DNA of 54,682 nucleotides from Paracoccus sp. MKU1 (GCF_001447385.1 NZ_LLWQ01000179.1:1-54682); one strand, 5' to 3'. Shown: positions 42,255 through 51,364, counted from the first letter of the stretch. The notes: generated by a model not told the origin, from the sequence alone. Translations and numbers: made by a program.

Positions 42255-43609
42255 CAGCGATTGCTCTCAGAAAGATTGATGGTGGATCCGGCGCCCTGAC
42301 CGTCGCCGGAACGAATGGCATGGGCCGCCATCGTGGTGCCCTGGCTGAGGGCCTGCTTGCGCTGCATCCGCTGCGCCCAGGCGGGAACAGCACCGGCCGC
42401 GCTGGCCGCAGGAGCGGCGGCCTCCGGTGTCCCGGCAACGGTCCCCATCGACGACGATCCTCCGGTCGCTCCGAACCCACCCCGCGCGCCTGCGGCGAAG
42501 CCGGAGCCGACACTGTCAGCAGCCCGGGCGGTCGCGCGTTTCAGCGGAGAGACCGCGACCGCACCCGCCGCGCGGGCCACGCCGCCCAGACCCGCGGCGA
42601 CACCGCCCGCTCCGGATTGGCCCATGGAGGCAAGACTATAGGCCGTCGATGCTCCGCCTGCGGCGGCCGCGCCGCCACGAACGGTTGCGACACCCCCGGC
42701 GAGCGCCGCGCCGCCGCCCCGTGCGGCAAGACCGGCTGCGGCACCGCCCGCGATCATCGCGCCGCCTGCGGCAAGGCCGGTTCCTACGGCCGCGCCCGCG
42801 CCGAGTTGCGGCCCACCCGAGACGAGGCCGGAGGCGATGCCGGGGCCAAAGATGCCGAGCCCCAGAAGTGACAGCGCCGCCAGCACGATCGCCATGGCGT
42901 CGTCGATCGTGGGCGTCGCCCCTCCGAACCCCGAGGTGAACTGTGAGAAGAGCGTCGAGCCGATGCCAATGATGACGGCCAGCACCAGCACCTTGATGCC
43001 CGACGAGACGACATTGCCCAGCACGCGCTCGGCCATGAATGCGGTCTTGCCGAAGAGGCCGAAGGGGATGAGCACGAAACCCGCAAGGGTCGTCAGCTTG
43101 AACTCGATCAGCGTCACGAAGAGCTGCACGGCCAGGATGAAGAAGGCCAGGAGCACCAGGACCCAGGCGAACATCAGGCAGGCGATCTGGATGAAGTTCT
43201 CGAAGAAGGCGACAAAGCCCATGAGGTCCGAGATGGCCTCGAGGAGCGGACGCCCGGCATCGAGACCGGTCTGAGCGACGCGGCCCGGGCGCAAGAGATC
43301 GGCGGCAGAGAACCCGGTGCCGGAGGCGAGAAGGCCGAGGCCCGAGAAGCTCTCGAACACGATCCGGGCGAGCATGTTCCAGTTGGAGATCAGGTAGGCG
43401 AAGATGCCGACGAAGATCGTCTTCTTGACGAGGCGGGCGATGATGTCGTCGTCCGCGCCCCAGGTCCAGAACAGGGCGGCCAGCGTCACATCGATCACGA
43501 TGAGCGTGGTGGCGATAAAGGCGACCTCGCCCCCGAGGAGACCGAAGCCGCTATCGATGTAGCTGGTGAAGATGCCGAGGAAGTTGTCGATGACGCCGGT
43601 GCCGCCCAT
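42254..43609 (-). CDS. trbL: TrbL, VirB6-like polytopic inner-membrane protein
   Basis: This 451-aa protein has about six to eight membrane segments in its first 270 residues (for example VAFIATTLIVIDVTLAALFW and VLVLLAFFILAVQLFVTLIE). A long Gly/Ala-rich cytosolic or periplasmic tail ends in SGDGQGAGSTINLSESNR. TrbL/VirB6 proteins form the inner-membrane part of the DNA path. The Gly-Ala repeats of the tail are usual for this family and produce long false open frames on the other strand. Start and stop are tightly spaced with trbK and trbF. Confidence 0.92.
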   Translation of the reverse strand: MGGTGVIDNFLGIFTSYIDSGFGLLGGEVAFIATTLIVIDVTLAALFWTWGADDDIIARLVKKTIFVGIFAYLISNWNMLARIVFESFSGLGLLASGTGFSAADLLRPGRVAQTGLDAGRPLLEAISDLMGFVAFFENFIQIACLMFAWVLVLLAFFILAVQLFVTLIEFKLTTLAGFVLIPFGLFGKTAFMAERVLGNVVSSGIKVLVLAVIIGIGSTLFSQFTSGFGGATPTIDDAMAIVLAALSLLGLGIFGPGIASGLVSGGPQLGAGAAVGTGLAAGGAMIAGGAAAGLAARGGGAALAGGVATVRGGAAAAGGASTAYSLASMGQSGAGGVAAGLGGVARAAGAVAVSPLKRATARAADSVGSGFAAGARGGFGATGGSSSMGTVAGTPEAAAPAASAAGAVPAWAQRMQRKQALSQGTTMAAHAIRSGDGQGAGSTINLSESNR

Positions 43610-43612
43610 GGT

Positions 43613-43900
43613 TCACTGTCCCTCATTCCCTTGGGGTGCGGCGGGCGTCGTCGGGTGGCCCAGAAACCGGTCCCGCGACTGCGCCCAGGCCGACAGGCAT
43701 TCCACCTCGTTGCTGGCCGCCTCGCCGAGTTGCTGGCACCGGCGCAGCGTGGCGCGCAGAGGATCGGTTGGGGGCTGAAGGGCAGGAAGTGAGGACACGG
43801 GTGGCGGTTCTTCCTGCCGCGTCATGTCGATCACCGTTGCGGTGATGGCGATGGCCACAAAGACCACCGCACCGATCCGGGCCAGCACCTTGCCTTCCAT
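43613..43900 (-). CDS. trbK: TrbK-alt, putative entry exclusion protein
   Basis: This 95-aa protein has one N-terminal membrane segment (IGAVVFVAIAITATVIDM, about residues 9-26). A short periplasmic part contains two cysteines (LRRCQQLGEAASNEVECLSA), the signature of the alternative TrbK found between trbJ and trbL on alphaproteobacterial elements. TrbK is thought to stop a cell that already carries the element from receiving another copy. Unlike the RP4 protein it is not an obvious lipoprotein. Good confidence in family, moderate in role. Confidence 0.85.
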   Translation of the reverse strand: MEGKVLARIGAVVFVAIAITATVIDMTRQEEPPPVSSLPALQPPTDPLRATLRRCQQLGEAASNEVECLSAWAQSRDRFLGHPTTPAAPQGNEGQ

Positions 43901-43921
43901 AAAGGCCCCCTTCCCCGCGTT

Positions 43922-44701
43922 TCAGTTGGTGCTGAACATCCGGGCATTGCCGGGCTGGTAGCCCGCGCTCGGCGTGAGGAAGCGCTCGCGCTGGACACGC
44001 CCCTGCTCGGCGGCGGTGGCGCGCTCGGCCTCGATCAGCGCTTCGGCCCGGCCATTGGCCGACAGAAGCGCGATCATGTCCGACAGCTGTTGCGATTGCA
44101 GGGCCAGAAGCTGGTTGCCCGCCTGCGTCGCCTGCAGCGCACCGGTGGCGTTCTGGCTCTGGCCCACCAGCGCGGACATTTCGGCGCGATTGGTGTCGAT
44201 GTTGCCGACGACGCCCGCCTGAACGCGCAGAGCGTCCTGCAGACTGCCGACGGTGGTTTCCCAGCGGGCCCTTGCATCCGCGACGAGCTGTGCGTCGGTC
44301 GCGGATAGCGCGACATTGCCGTAGCGCTGCTGAAACGCCTGGTCGATCTGGCCAACGTCGAAGGCGATGCTCTGGGCCTGTTGCAGCAACTGCTGCGTCC
44401 GCCCGACATTCTGCTGAAGTTGCTGCAGAGACGAATAGGGCAGGCTCGCCAGATTGCGGGCCTGGTTGATCAGCATCTGTGCCTCGTTCTGAAGCTGCTG
44501 GATCTGGTTGTTGATCTGCTCGAGCGTGCGCGCGGCGGTCAGCACGTTCTGGGCATAGTTGCTCGGGTCATAGACGATGCGACCGAAGCCGAAAAAGGCA
44601 TGGGCCGGGCTCGCAAGGATCGGCGACAGGGCCACGGGCGCAGCAAGCGCCAGGGCGAGCATCGAGGCGCCGGCGAAACGGCCGATGGGGGTGCGGGTCA
44701 T
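43922..44701 (-). CDS. trbJ: TrbJ, VirB5-like pilus-associated protein
   Basis: This 259-aa protein has a cleavable signal peptide (residues 1-35, ending SPAHAFF). A long Gln-rich helical region follows (LEQINNQIQQLQNEAQMLIN, YSSLQQLQQNVGRTQQLLQQ), typical of TrbJ/VirB5, which are minor pilus or adhesin subunits. The start at 44701 is chosen over a 90-codon upstream extension that would lie within trbE and lacks a signal sequence; GGAGAC precedes it. Two bases separate it from the trbE stop. Confidence 0.92.
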   Translation of the reverse strand: MTRTPIGRFAGASMLALALAAPVALSPILASPAHAFFGFGRIVYDPSNYAQNVLTAARTLEQINNQIQQLQNEAQMLINQARNLASLPYSSLQQLQQNVGRTQQLLQQAQSIAFDVGQIDQAFQQRYGNVALSATDAQLVADARARWETTVGSLQDALRVQAGVVGNIDTNRAEMSALVGQSQNATGALQATQAGNQLLALQSQQLSDMIALLSANGRAEALIEAERATAAEQGRVQRERFLTPSAGYQPGNARMFSTN

Positions 44702-44703
44702 GG

Positions 44704-47190
44704 TCAGGTCTCCTCTGCTGGGGGGTGGTCCGGGCCCTGTGGCGGCTTGGCCTCGGGTCCGGGAGTGAGGTTGGGAAGATCGGGGAGCAGGTCCGTCGCC
44801 CAGTCCGCGCCGCGGTGGCGCAGCCAGGCGGCGAGAAAGCCTGTCCGGCCATGTTCGGCCAGAAGCCGGTCGACGGCGGCCTGATCGGATTTCGAGGAGG
44901 CCGCGCAGAGCGCAAGGCCGACCTCGGATAGCCCAAGCTCGAACAGGCGGTTGCCGCGTCGGGACTGGCAATAGTAGTCGCGCTTGGGCGTGGCCCGCGC
45001 GAGGATCTCGATCTGGCGGTCATTCAGGCCGAAGCGGCGATAGATGGCCGTGATCTGCGGCTCGATCGCCCGCTCGTTCGGCAGAAGAAGCCGGGTCGGA
45101 CAGCTCTCGATGATCGCGGGCGCAATGGCGCTGCCGTCGATGTCGCTCAGGGACTGGGTGGCGAAGATGACGGAGGCATTCTTCTTGCGCAGCGTCTTCA
45201 GCCATTCGCGGAGCTGGCCGGCAAAGCCCTCATCATCAAGGGCCAGCCATCCTTCATCGATGATCAGCAGCGTCGGCCGACCGTCGAGACGATCCCCGAT
45301 CCGGTGGAAGAGGTAGGACAGCACCGCCGGGGCGGCGCCGGTCCCGACCAGCCCCTCGATCTCGAAGGCCTGAACGGAGGCTTCGCCCAGCTCCTCGATC
45401 TCGGCGTCAAGCAGCCGCCCATAGGGTCCGCCGAGGCAATAGGGCCGAAGCGCCTGTTTCAGGTCGGTCGACTGGAGCAGCACAGCAAGACCCGTGATCG
45501 TGCGCTCGCCGATCGGGGCCGAAGCGAGCGAGGACAGCGCGGTCCAGAGATGCTCCTTCACCTCGGGGGTGATGGTGACGCCTTCACGGGCGAGGATCGC
45601 CGCGATCCAGCCCGCAGCCCAGGCACGTTCGCCGGGATCGTCGATCCGGGCCAGCGGCTGGAGATAGACCGCCTCCTCGCCGCCATCCGTCAGCGCGCCG
45701 CCCAGATCATGCCAGTCGCCGCACATGGCGAGCGCCGCGACCCGGATCGACCCGCCGAAATCAAAGGCGAAGATCTGGCTCTGCGCATAGCGCCGGAACT
45801 GGAGCGCGATCAGCGCCAGGAGCACGGATTTCCCGGCACCCGTCGGCCCGATCACAAGGGTATGTCCGACATCACCAATATGCAGCGACAGGCGGAACGG
45901 GGTCGCCCCTTCGGTCTTGCCGAAGAGCAAGGGCGGCGCGTCGAGGTGGTCGTTCCGGTCCGGCCCCGCCCAGACCGCCGAGAGCGGGATCATGTGGGCG
46001 AGGTTCAGGGTCGAGATCGGGGGCTGGCGGACATTGGCGTAGGCATGTCCCGGCAGGGAACCGAGCCAGGAATCGACCGCATTGACGGTCTCGGGCATGG
46101 CCGTGAAATCCCGGCCCTGCACGATCTTCTCGACCAGCCGGAGCTTTTCATCGGCGGCGCGCGGATCGCGGTCCCAGACCGTGATCGTGGCCGTGACATA
46201 CGCCATGCCCGCGACATCGGCGCCGAGCTCCTGCAGGGCCATGTCGGCATCGAGCGCCTTGTTCGCCGCATCGGTGTCGACCAGCGCGGACTGCTCGTTG
46301 GTCATTACCTCCTTCAGGATCGCGGCGACCGACTTGCGCTTGGCGAACCACTGGCGGCGGATACGGGTGAGCAGGCGCACCGCATCCGTCTTGTCCAGAA
46401 GGATCGCGCGGGTGGACCAGCGATAGGGAAAGGCCAGCCGGTTCATCTCATCGAGAAGCCCGGGCGTGGTCGCACTGGGAAAACCGGTGAGCGTCAGGAT
46501 GCGCAGATGCTGATCGCCGAGGCAGGGCTCGAGGCCCGCAGTCAGCGGCTGATCGGCCAAGAGCGCATCGAGATGCATCGGCACCTCGGGCACGCGCAGG
46601 CGCTGGCGGTTGGTCGAAACCGTCGAATGCAGATAGGTCAGCGTCTCGGCATCATCGAGCCAGCGGCATTCGGGCATGAATCCGTCCAGAAGGGACAGCA
46701 CGCGATCGGTCCGGTCGGCGAAGCCCCGCAGCAGTTCCCAGGCATTGACCCCGGATTGCTCACGGCCCTCATAAAGCCAAGTCTCGGCACGGGCGGCGTC
46801 CTCGGCGGGCGGCAGCCAGAGGAAGGTCAGGAAATAGCCTGACACGAAATGCGCGCCCGCCTCTTCGAAAGCCGCCTTGCGTTCGGCATCGAGAAGCGCC
46901 GAGGCCGGATCGGGAAACCGGCTATCGGGATAGGTCGCGGCCTCGGACCGCTGCGCCTCGACGAATATTGCCCAGCCGGAGCCCAGACGTCGAAAGGCGT
47001 TGTTGATGCGCCCCGCGACCGCGACCAGTTCGGCCGCGACCGCGGAGTCTAGGTCCGGCCCGCGGAACCTTGCCGTCCGCTGAAAGCTTCCGTCCTTGTT
47101 CAGAACGATCCCGGGCGCGACCAGCGCCGCCCAGGGCAGGTAATCCGCGAGACGGGTATTGCGGTTGCGATATTCGGCGAGGTTCATCAT
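44704..47190 (-). CDS. trbE: TrbE, VirB4-like ATPase of the mating apparatus
   Basis: This 828-aa cytosolic ATPase has a CagE/TrbE N-terminal domain (LPWAALVAPGIVLNKDGSFQ) and Walker A VIGPTGAGKSVLLALIALQF near residue 446. Walker B LLIIDEGWLALDDEGFAGQL lies near 645, followed by VIFATQSLSDIDGSAIAPAI. VirB4/TrbE drives pilus assembly and substrate transfer. The start at 47190 (MMNLAEYRNR) is preceded by AGGG and matches the family; the 52-codon extension to 47346 runs over trbD and is rejected. Complete, with intact ATPase motifs. Confidence 0.94.
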   Translation of the reverse strand: MMNLAEYRNRNTRLADYLPWAALVAPGIVLNKDGSFQRTARFRGPDLDSAVAAELVAVAGRINNAFRRLGSGWAIFVEAQRSEAATYPDSRFPDPASALLDAERKAAFEEAGAHFVSGYFLTFLWLPPAEDAARAETWLYEGREQSGVNAWELLRGFADRTDRVLSLLDGFMPECRWLDDAETLTYLHSTVSTNRQRLRVPEVPMHLDALLADQPLTAGLEPCLGDQHLRILTLTGFPSATTPGLLDEMNRLAFPYRWSTRAILLDKTDAVRLLTRIRRQWFAKRKSVAAILKEVMTNEQSALVDTDAANKALDADMALQELGADVAGMAYVTATITVWDRDPRAADEKLRLVEKIVQGRDFTAMPETVNAVDSWLGSLPGHAYANVRQPPISTLNLAHMIPLSAVWAGPDRNDHLDAPPLLFGKTEGATPFRLSLHIGDVGHTLVIGPTGAGKSVLLALIALQFRRYAQSQIFAFDFGGSIRVAALAMCGDWHDLGGALTDGGEEAVYLQPLARIDDPGERAWAAGWIAAILAREGVTITPEVKEHLWTALSSLASAPIGERTITGLAVLLQSTDLKQALRPYCLGGPYGRLLDAEIEELGEASVQAFEIEGLVGTGAAPAVLSYLFHRIGDRLDGRPTLLIIDEGWLALDDEGFAGQLREWLKTLRKKNASVIFATQSLSDIDGSAIAPAIIESCPTRLLLPNERAIEPQITAIYRRFGLNDRQIEILARATPKRDYYCQSRRGNRLFELGLSEVGLALCAASSKSDQAAVDRLLAEHGRTGFLAAWLRHRGADWATDLLPDLPNLTPGPEAKPPQGPDHPPAEET

Positions 47191-47200
47191 GGGCGCGCCC

Positions 47201-47482
47201 TCACACCGCGAGGAAGGCAGGAAGACGCAGATGCCTGCGACCGACTTCGACGAAGAGCGGGTCGCGCTTCGCGGCCCAGACGGCCAGAAGATGCCCCACG
47301 GCCCAGATGAGGATGCCGACCAGCCAGAGGCGCAGGCCGAGGCCAATTGCCCCGGCCAGCGTCCCGTTCAGGATCGCGATGGAGCGCGGCGCGCCGCCCA
47401 GCAGGATCTGCTCGGTCAGCGCCCGGTGGACCGGCACGGAAAAGCCGGGAACGGCATCGAGGCTCTCGAAGCTTCCCGCCAT
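47201..47482 (-). CDS. trbD: TrbD, VirB3-like small membrane protein
   Basis: This 93-aa protein begins MAGSFESLDAVPGFSVPVHR, then ALTEQILLGGAPRSIAILNG, and has one or two membrane segments (LRLWLVGILIWAVGHLLAVW). TrbD/VirB3 works with TrbE at the inner membrane. Its ATG overlaps the trbC stop (TGATG at 47484-47480), which fixes the start and rejects a 74-codon extension that lies across trbC in another frame. Confidence 0.92.
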   Translation of the reverse strand: MAGSFESLDAVPGFSVPVHRALTEQILLGGAPRSIAILNGTLAGAIGLGLRLWLVGILIWAVGHLLAVWAAKRDPLFVEVGRRHLRLPAFLAV

Positions 47483-47814
47483 CAGAGCAGCGCCCCGCCG
47501 CCGAAGGAGAAGAAGGAGAGGAAGAAGCTCGAGGCCGCAAAGGCGATCGACAGGCCGAAGACGATCTGGATCAGGCGACGGAACCCGCCGGAGGTGTCGC
47601 CGAAGGCCAGCGTGAGGCCGGTGGCGATGATGATGATCACGGCGACGATCTTGGCGACGGGGCCCTCGATCGACTGGAGGATGGCCTGGAGTGGCGCCTC
47701 CCAAGGCATGGAGGAGCCAGAGGCATGGGCCGCGGGGGCCAGCAGAACGCTGACATAGGCGGCGGTCACGACGGTCGAGGCACGACGTTGCAGGGCACGG
47801 GCGTGGCGGATCAT
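47482..47814 (-). CDS. trbC: TrbC, VirB2-like pilin precursor
   Basis: This 110-aa protein has a long signal sequence (residues 1-32, cleavage near APAAHA-SG) and two membrane segments (KIVAVIIIIATGLTLAFGD and IVFGLSIAFAASSFFLSFF), the layout of VirB2/TrbC pilins. In RP4 the mature pilin is cyclised; whether that applies here cannot be seen. Its start overlaps the trbB stop (ATGA, 47811-47814) and its stop overlaps the trbD start. Confidence 0.92.
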   Translation of the reverse strand: MIRHARALQRRASTVVTAAYVSVLLAPAAHASGSSMPWEAPLQAILQSIEGPVAKIVAVIIIIATGLTLAFGDTSGGFRRLIQIVFGLSIAFAASSFFLSFFSFGGGALL

Positions 47815-48791
47815 TCGGGGTGTCCTTTCGGGGTGGTTGCGGGGGTGATGCTGTAGTCGCCGTCAGCGCCGAGCCCGTCGACGCGGGCCAGTTCGACCAG
47901 CCGACGCGCAGAGCCGCGCCCTGCGAGAACGGCGACCAGATCGATCGTCTCGGCGATCAGCGCGCGGGGGACGGTGATGACAGCTTCCTGGATGAGTTGC
48001 TCAAGGCGGCGCAGCGCGCCGATGGCGCTCCCGGCGTGGATCGTCCCGACCCCCCCGGGATGGCCGGTGCCCCAGGCTTTCAGAAGATCAAGGGCCTCCG
48101 CCCCGCGCACTTCGCCCACGGGAATGAGGTCCGGGCGCAGGCGCAGCGAGGACCGGACCAGATCAGAGAGGGTCGCAACACCATCCTTGGTACGCAGCGC
48201 GACCAGGTTGGGCGCGGCGCATTGCAGCTCGCGGGTATCCTCGATGATGACCACGCGATCCGAGGTCTTCGCAACCTCGGCCAGGAGAGCGTTGGTCAGC
48301 GTGGTCTTGCCCGTCGATGTGCCGCCCGCCACGAGGATGTTGGCCCGCGCGGTCACCGCGCCACGGAGGAGATCGGCCTGGTGATCGGTCATGATCCCAG
48401 CGGTCACGTAATCGCCGAGCGTGAAGACCGCGACCGCGGGTTTCCGGATGGCAAAGGCAGGGGCGGCAACAACAGGTGGCAAAAGACCTTCAAACCGCTC
48501 CCCCGTTTCGGGAAGCTCAGCCGACACCCTGGGGCTCCGCGCATGGACTTCTGCGCCGACATGATGGGCCACCAGGCGAACGATGCGTTCACCATCGGCG
48601 GCAGAGAGCCGCTCCCCCGTATCGGCCAGCCCTTGAGACAGACGGTCGACCCAAATCCGACCGTCGGGGTTCAGCATCACCTCGACGACACCAGGGTCCT
48701 CGAGAAGCCGAGCGATCGACGCGCCGAGCGCGGTGCGCAGCATGCGCGCACCGCGTGACCTAGCCTCGGAATTCCGGTGATCTGCCGCCAT
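47811..48791 (-). CDS. trbB: TrbB, VirB11-like traffic ATPase
   Basis: This 326-aa secretion ATPase has an N-terminal domain ([20 protein letters not shown]), Walker [21 protein letters not shown] near residue 157, the Asp box [16 protein letters not shown], Walker [21 protein letters not shown] near 220, and the His box [20 protein letters not shown]. VirB11/TrbB hexamers power assembly and transfer. It is the first trb gene in this orientation. The usual neighbours further upstream, a CopG-like gene and the coupling protein traG, are absent; the sequence changes to unrelated DNA within about 100 bases. Confidence 0.95.
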   Translation of the reverse strand: MAADHRNSEARSRGARMLRTALGASIARLLEDPGVVEVMLNPDGRIWVDRLSQGLADTGERLSAADGERIVRLVAHHVGAEVHARSPRVSAELPETGERFEGLLPPVVAAPAFAIRKPAVAVFTLGDYVTAGIMTDHQADLLRGAVTARANILVAGGTSTGKTTLTNALLAEVAKTSDRVVIIEDTRELQCAAPNLVALRTKDGVATLSDLVRSSLRLRPDLIPVGEVRGAEALDLLKAWGTGHPGGVGTIHAGSAIGALRRLEQLIQEAVITVPRALIAETIDLVAVLAGRGSARRLVELARVDGLGADGDYSITPATTPKGHPE

Positions 48792-48963
48792 GCTGTCCCC
48801 ATTGTACGGGGACGCCTCAGTCGTACCCCGGTTCGGGATCGATTAAGAGAACCGGATTTTTGCTCGACTCAACAGGTATTTGGCGATGTGCGGGACACGG
48901 CGGCGCACGGCGGAAAATCGGAGGGTCTGCGAACCGACTTCATCAACAGCGACACGAGACATT

Positions 48964-49608
48964 ATGGAGCACGCAACAAGCGCATCGCTTGACAAGGTCG
49001 GCCCAATCACATATCTCACTGTCATGCGTGAGGATGGTGAGATGATTCGATACCAGATGCTGATCGACCCTGCTGGAAGCGCAACCTTGGCTGGAAGCGC
49101 AATGGGGAGGCAAATGCTTGCGCAGATGATCGAAAAGACGAGCCCCATGTCGGAGCCGACGGTGGCCTTCCTCGATTTCGCGAATGTGGATATCGCAACC
49201 GGGTCGTTTCTTCGAGAAGCCGTTATGGGATTTCGTGACTTCTGCCGCAACGCCTCTGGCATGATCTATCCGGTTGTAGCCAATGCCAATGCTACCATTG
49301 AGGAAGAGCTTGCGACTTATCTTCGGGGGCGTAACGACGCAATTTGGGCATGCAGCCTAGACTCTGAAAGTCATGCTACCAATCCGCGTATTCTCGGGGA
49401 GCTGGACTCTGGACAGATGAGCACTATCCAGATCATTGGACGGCATCATCCGATTTCGGCACCAGAGTTGGCTAAGCTCCGGCCAGACGACAATATCGGG
49501 ACGACCGCATGGAACAATCGACTAGCCACGCTGGCCGCCAAAGGCATGTTGAAGGAAGTGCGGAACGGAAGAGCCAAGTTATTCAGCCCCGTAATGGAGA
49601 CGATCTAA
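48964..49608 (+). CDS. STAS-like (DUF4325-type) protein with C-terminal winged helix
   Basis: This 214-aa protein begins MEHATSASLDKVGPITYLTV. The middle (EPTVAFLDFANVDIATGSFL, then REAVMGFRDFCRNAS) resembles STAS-like domains that regulate partner proteins. The last 60 residues (STIQIIGRHHPISAPELAKL, then WNNRLATLAAKGMLKEVRNG) look like a winged helix-turn-helix. It may be a DNA-binding regulator that also binds its partner gene product. The frame is open back to 48880, but the ATG at 48964 gives a more typical start, although with a weak ribosome site. The stop overlaps the next start (TAATG), so the two form a pair. Name and role are tentative. Confidence 0.5.
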   Translation: MEHATSASLDKVGPITYLTVMREDGEMIRYQMLIDPAGSATLAGSAMGRQMLAQMIEKTSPMSEPTVAFLDFANVDIATGSFLREAVMGFRDFCRNASGMIYPVVANANATIEEELATYLRGRNDAIWACSLDSESHATNPRILGELDSGQMSTIQIIGRHHPISAPELAKLRPDDNIGTTAWNNRLATLAAKGMLKEVRNGRAKLFSPVMETI

Positions 49609-50120
49609 TGGGTGCCGACTTTATCCGACAGCAGTCTGGCCAGCCATGGCGTAAGCGCTGGGACAAGGGTGTAAACCGGCTCAAGCAACCAAGCCTATTC
49701 GATGTTCAGTTTAGTTTTCAACTGCGTATAATCACAGCGGACATAGATCCTGGTGTGAATGTTCAGACTGGGGACGAATTGGTGGTTCACTGCGGGTCAG
49801 ACACCGCCACTATCTGCCGAGGGCAAAACCGCGTCGGGGCCATCAAAGGCTTAACTTCGGACGTTCGCGCATCCATAACTGACTCCGGTGGGGTGGCGCT
49901 CGGCATTGTCGAGCGGGTCAGTCTGTTCGGCAACAGCGTAGCGCACATGTGTTCATCGTCCATGCACTGGAAGACGCCCAGGAAAACGATCACGGGAATG
50001 CCGAGGATCGGATTCGTTCCCATGTCGAACGCATCCTGGCGGAACTGGCCGGAACCGGTGTCGAGGTTCCCGCACAGTTCGACCTCATCCTTCGCAGCGG
50101 CGGCATCCTCGCGGCGATGA
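49608..50120 (+). CDS. Partner of the STAS-like protein, 3' end chimeric
   Basis: The first 112 residues (MGADFIRQQSGQPWRKRWDK ... ITDSGGVALGIVERVSLFG) look like an ordinary small beta-rich protein of unknown family that is coupled to the STAS-like gene by a one-base TAATG overlap. From about codon 112 (near 49942) the reading frame passes out of frame into a universal stress protein gene, giving a tail with abundant Ser, Pro and Arg (NWPEPVSRFPHSSTSSFAAA). The natural C-terminus has therefore been lost or replaced by a recombination junction. Function unknown. Confidence 0.45.
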   Translation: MGADFIRQQSGQPWRKRWDKGVNRLKQPSLFDVQFSFQLRIITADIDPGVNVQTGDELVVHCGSDTATICRGQNRVGAIKGLTSDVRASITDSGGVALGIVERVSLFGNSVAHMCSSSMHWKTPRKTITGMPRIGFVPMSNASWRNWPEPVSRFPHSSTSSFAAAASSRR

Positions 50121-50269
50121 TGGCCGTCGAGAAAGAGTTTTCTCCCGACCTCGCTGCGTTCGGGCGCACCGCGCGCACCGGGCTTAAGGCCCTGATCCAG
50201 GGCAGCGACGGCCAATTGCTTCTGGCGCATCAGCGCAGCGATTGCCTGGTCGGGCCGAAACTGTCATAG
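49943..50269 (+). pseudogene. Universal stress protein, C-terminal fragment
   Basis: This frame reads HVFIVHALEDAQENDHGNAE ... SPDLAAFGRTARTGLKALIQ then GSDGQLLLAHQRSDCLVG. The order of a strand with His-Ala, an Asp-Leu-(x)-x-x-Gly, and GS-x7-(8)-CxLV is that of the second half of UspA-type proteins. The first strand with the usual start (MxxILVPVDGS) is missing; the coding similarity begins abruptly at the end of the STAS partner gene. A GTG at 49949 could start a short product, but it would lack half the nucleotide-binding fold. It marks a boundary between mobile and resident DNA. Confidence 0.6.
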
Positions 50270-50307
50270 GCAGACGAATATTTGCCGAGCTGTCAGGATG
50301 TGACCCA

Positions 50308-51348
50308 TTGCCCAAAAAGAAAATCCGCATCGATCTCGCCCTGCAGGGCGGAGGCGCCCATGGCGCCTTTACCTGGGGCGTGCTCGAACGTTTGCTGGAA
50401 GACGCGAGGATCGACATCGCCGGCGTCAGCGGCGCCAGCGCCGGGGCGATGAACGCAGCCGTCCTGGCGCACGGGCTGGCGACCGGCGGGCGCGCGGGCG
50501 CGCAGCGGGCGCTCTGGGCCTTCTGGAAGGGTGTCAGCCGGGCGGCGACGGGCGGGATCGTCCCCTCCGATCTCTTCGGCGGATTCTTCGCGCCCTGGTC
50601 ACCGGCGACCTGGGCGAAACCCTTCCTCGCTGCATCCAAGGCGATGATGTCGCCCTACCAGTTCAACCCGCTCAACGTGAACCCGCTCCGGCGGCTGCTC
50701 GAGGATCAGATCGATTTTGCCGCGCTGACCGATCCTGCGGCGCCGCGGCTCTTCGTCTCGGCCACCGATGTGCGCAGCGGCAGGACGCGGCTGTTCCGCA
50801 ATGATGACCTCAGCGCGGATGCGCTGATGGCCTCGGCCTGCCTGCCGATGCTGTTTCAGGCGGTCGAGATCGGCGAGGACGCCTATTGGGACGGCGGCTA
50901 TACCGCCAACCCGTCGATCCTGCCCCTGATCGAGGAAAGTCCCGCCAACGATCTGATGCTGGTCACCGTCAACCCGTCGCGGCGCGAAGAGGTGCCGAAG
51001 ACACCCGGCGACATCGTCGGGCGGCTGAACGAGATCACCTTCAACACCAACCTCGTCAGCCAGATGCGCAGCGTGGCGATCCTGCGCCAGCAGCTGGAAC
51101 TCGACCGCGCGCCTCCCGCCCGATACAGTCAAACCCTGTTCCGTCAGGTGGAAAAGCTGCGCGTGCACCGCATCCACGACGATGCCCAGATGGCCGGCAA
51201 GGGCTCGCACAGCAAGATGAACACCGAATGGCGGTTCCTGATCCGCCTGCACGGCATCGGCTGGCGCGCAGCGGACACCTGGCTCGCGGCCCATGGCGGC
51301 GATCTGGGCAAACGGTCATCGCTCGATCTTGCCGCGACCTATTGCTGA
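50308..51348 (+). CDS. Patatin-like phospholipase
   Basis: This 346-aa protein begins at TTG 50308 (L/M-P-K-K-K-I-R-I-D-L) and has the patatin oxyanion loop LALQGGGAHGAFTWGVLERL (about residues 8-27), the nucleophile elbow VSGASAGAMNAAV (Ser near residue 43), and the DGG of the catalytic dyad (YWDGGYTANPSILPLIEESP). These enzymes hydrolyse acyl esters of lipids or act on polyhydroxyalkanoate granules in Paracoccus-like bacteria. CAGGATG lies before the TTG; another in-frame TTG at 50242 falls inside the stress protein fragment and is less likely. The catalytic residues are intact. Confidence 0.88.
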   Translation: MPKKKIRIDLALQGGGAHGAFTWGVLERLLEDARIDIAGVSGASAGAMNAAVLAHGLATGGRAGAQRALWAFWKGVSRAATGGIVPSDLFGGFFAPWSPATWAKPFLAASKAMMSPYQFNPLNVNPLRRLLEDQIDFAALTDPAAPRLFVSATDVRSGRTRLFRNDDLSADALMASACLPMLFQAVEIGEDAYWDGGYTANPSILPLIEESPANDLMLVTVNPSRREEVPKTPGDIVGRLNEITFNTNLVSQMRSVAILRQQLELDRAPPARYSQTLFRQVEKLRVHRIHDDAQMAGKGSHSKMNTEWRFLIRLHGIGWRAADTWLAAHGGDLGKRSSLDLAATYC

Positions 51349-51364
51349 ACAAGGAACCTCCACC

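Noticed and set aside
44702..44971. A 90-codon N-terminal extension of TrbJ
   Set aside because: It lies within trbE, lacks a signal sequence, and the ATG at 44701 directly begins a normal signal peptide.
47832..47843. TGGTTGCGGGGG in the end of trbB as a second copy of the tRNA-end repeat
   Set aside because: The match ends after 12 bases and lies in conserved trbB coding sequence; likely chance in GC-rich DNA.
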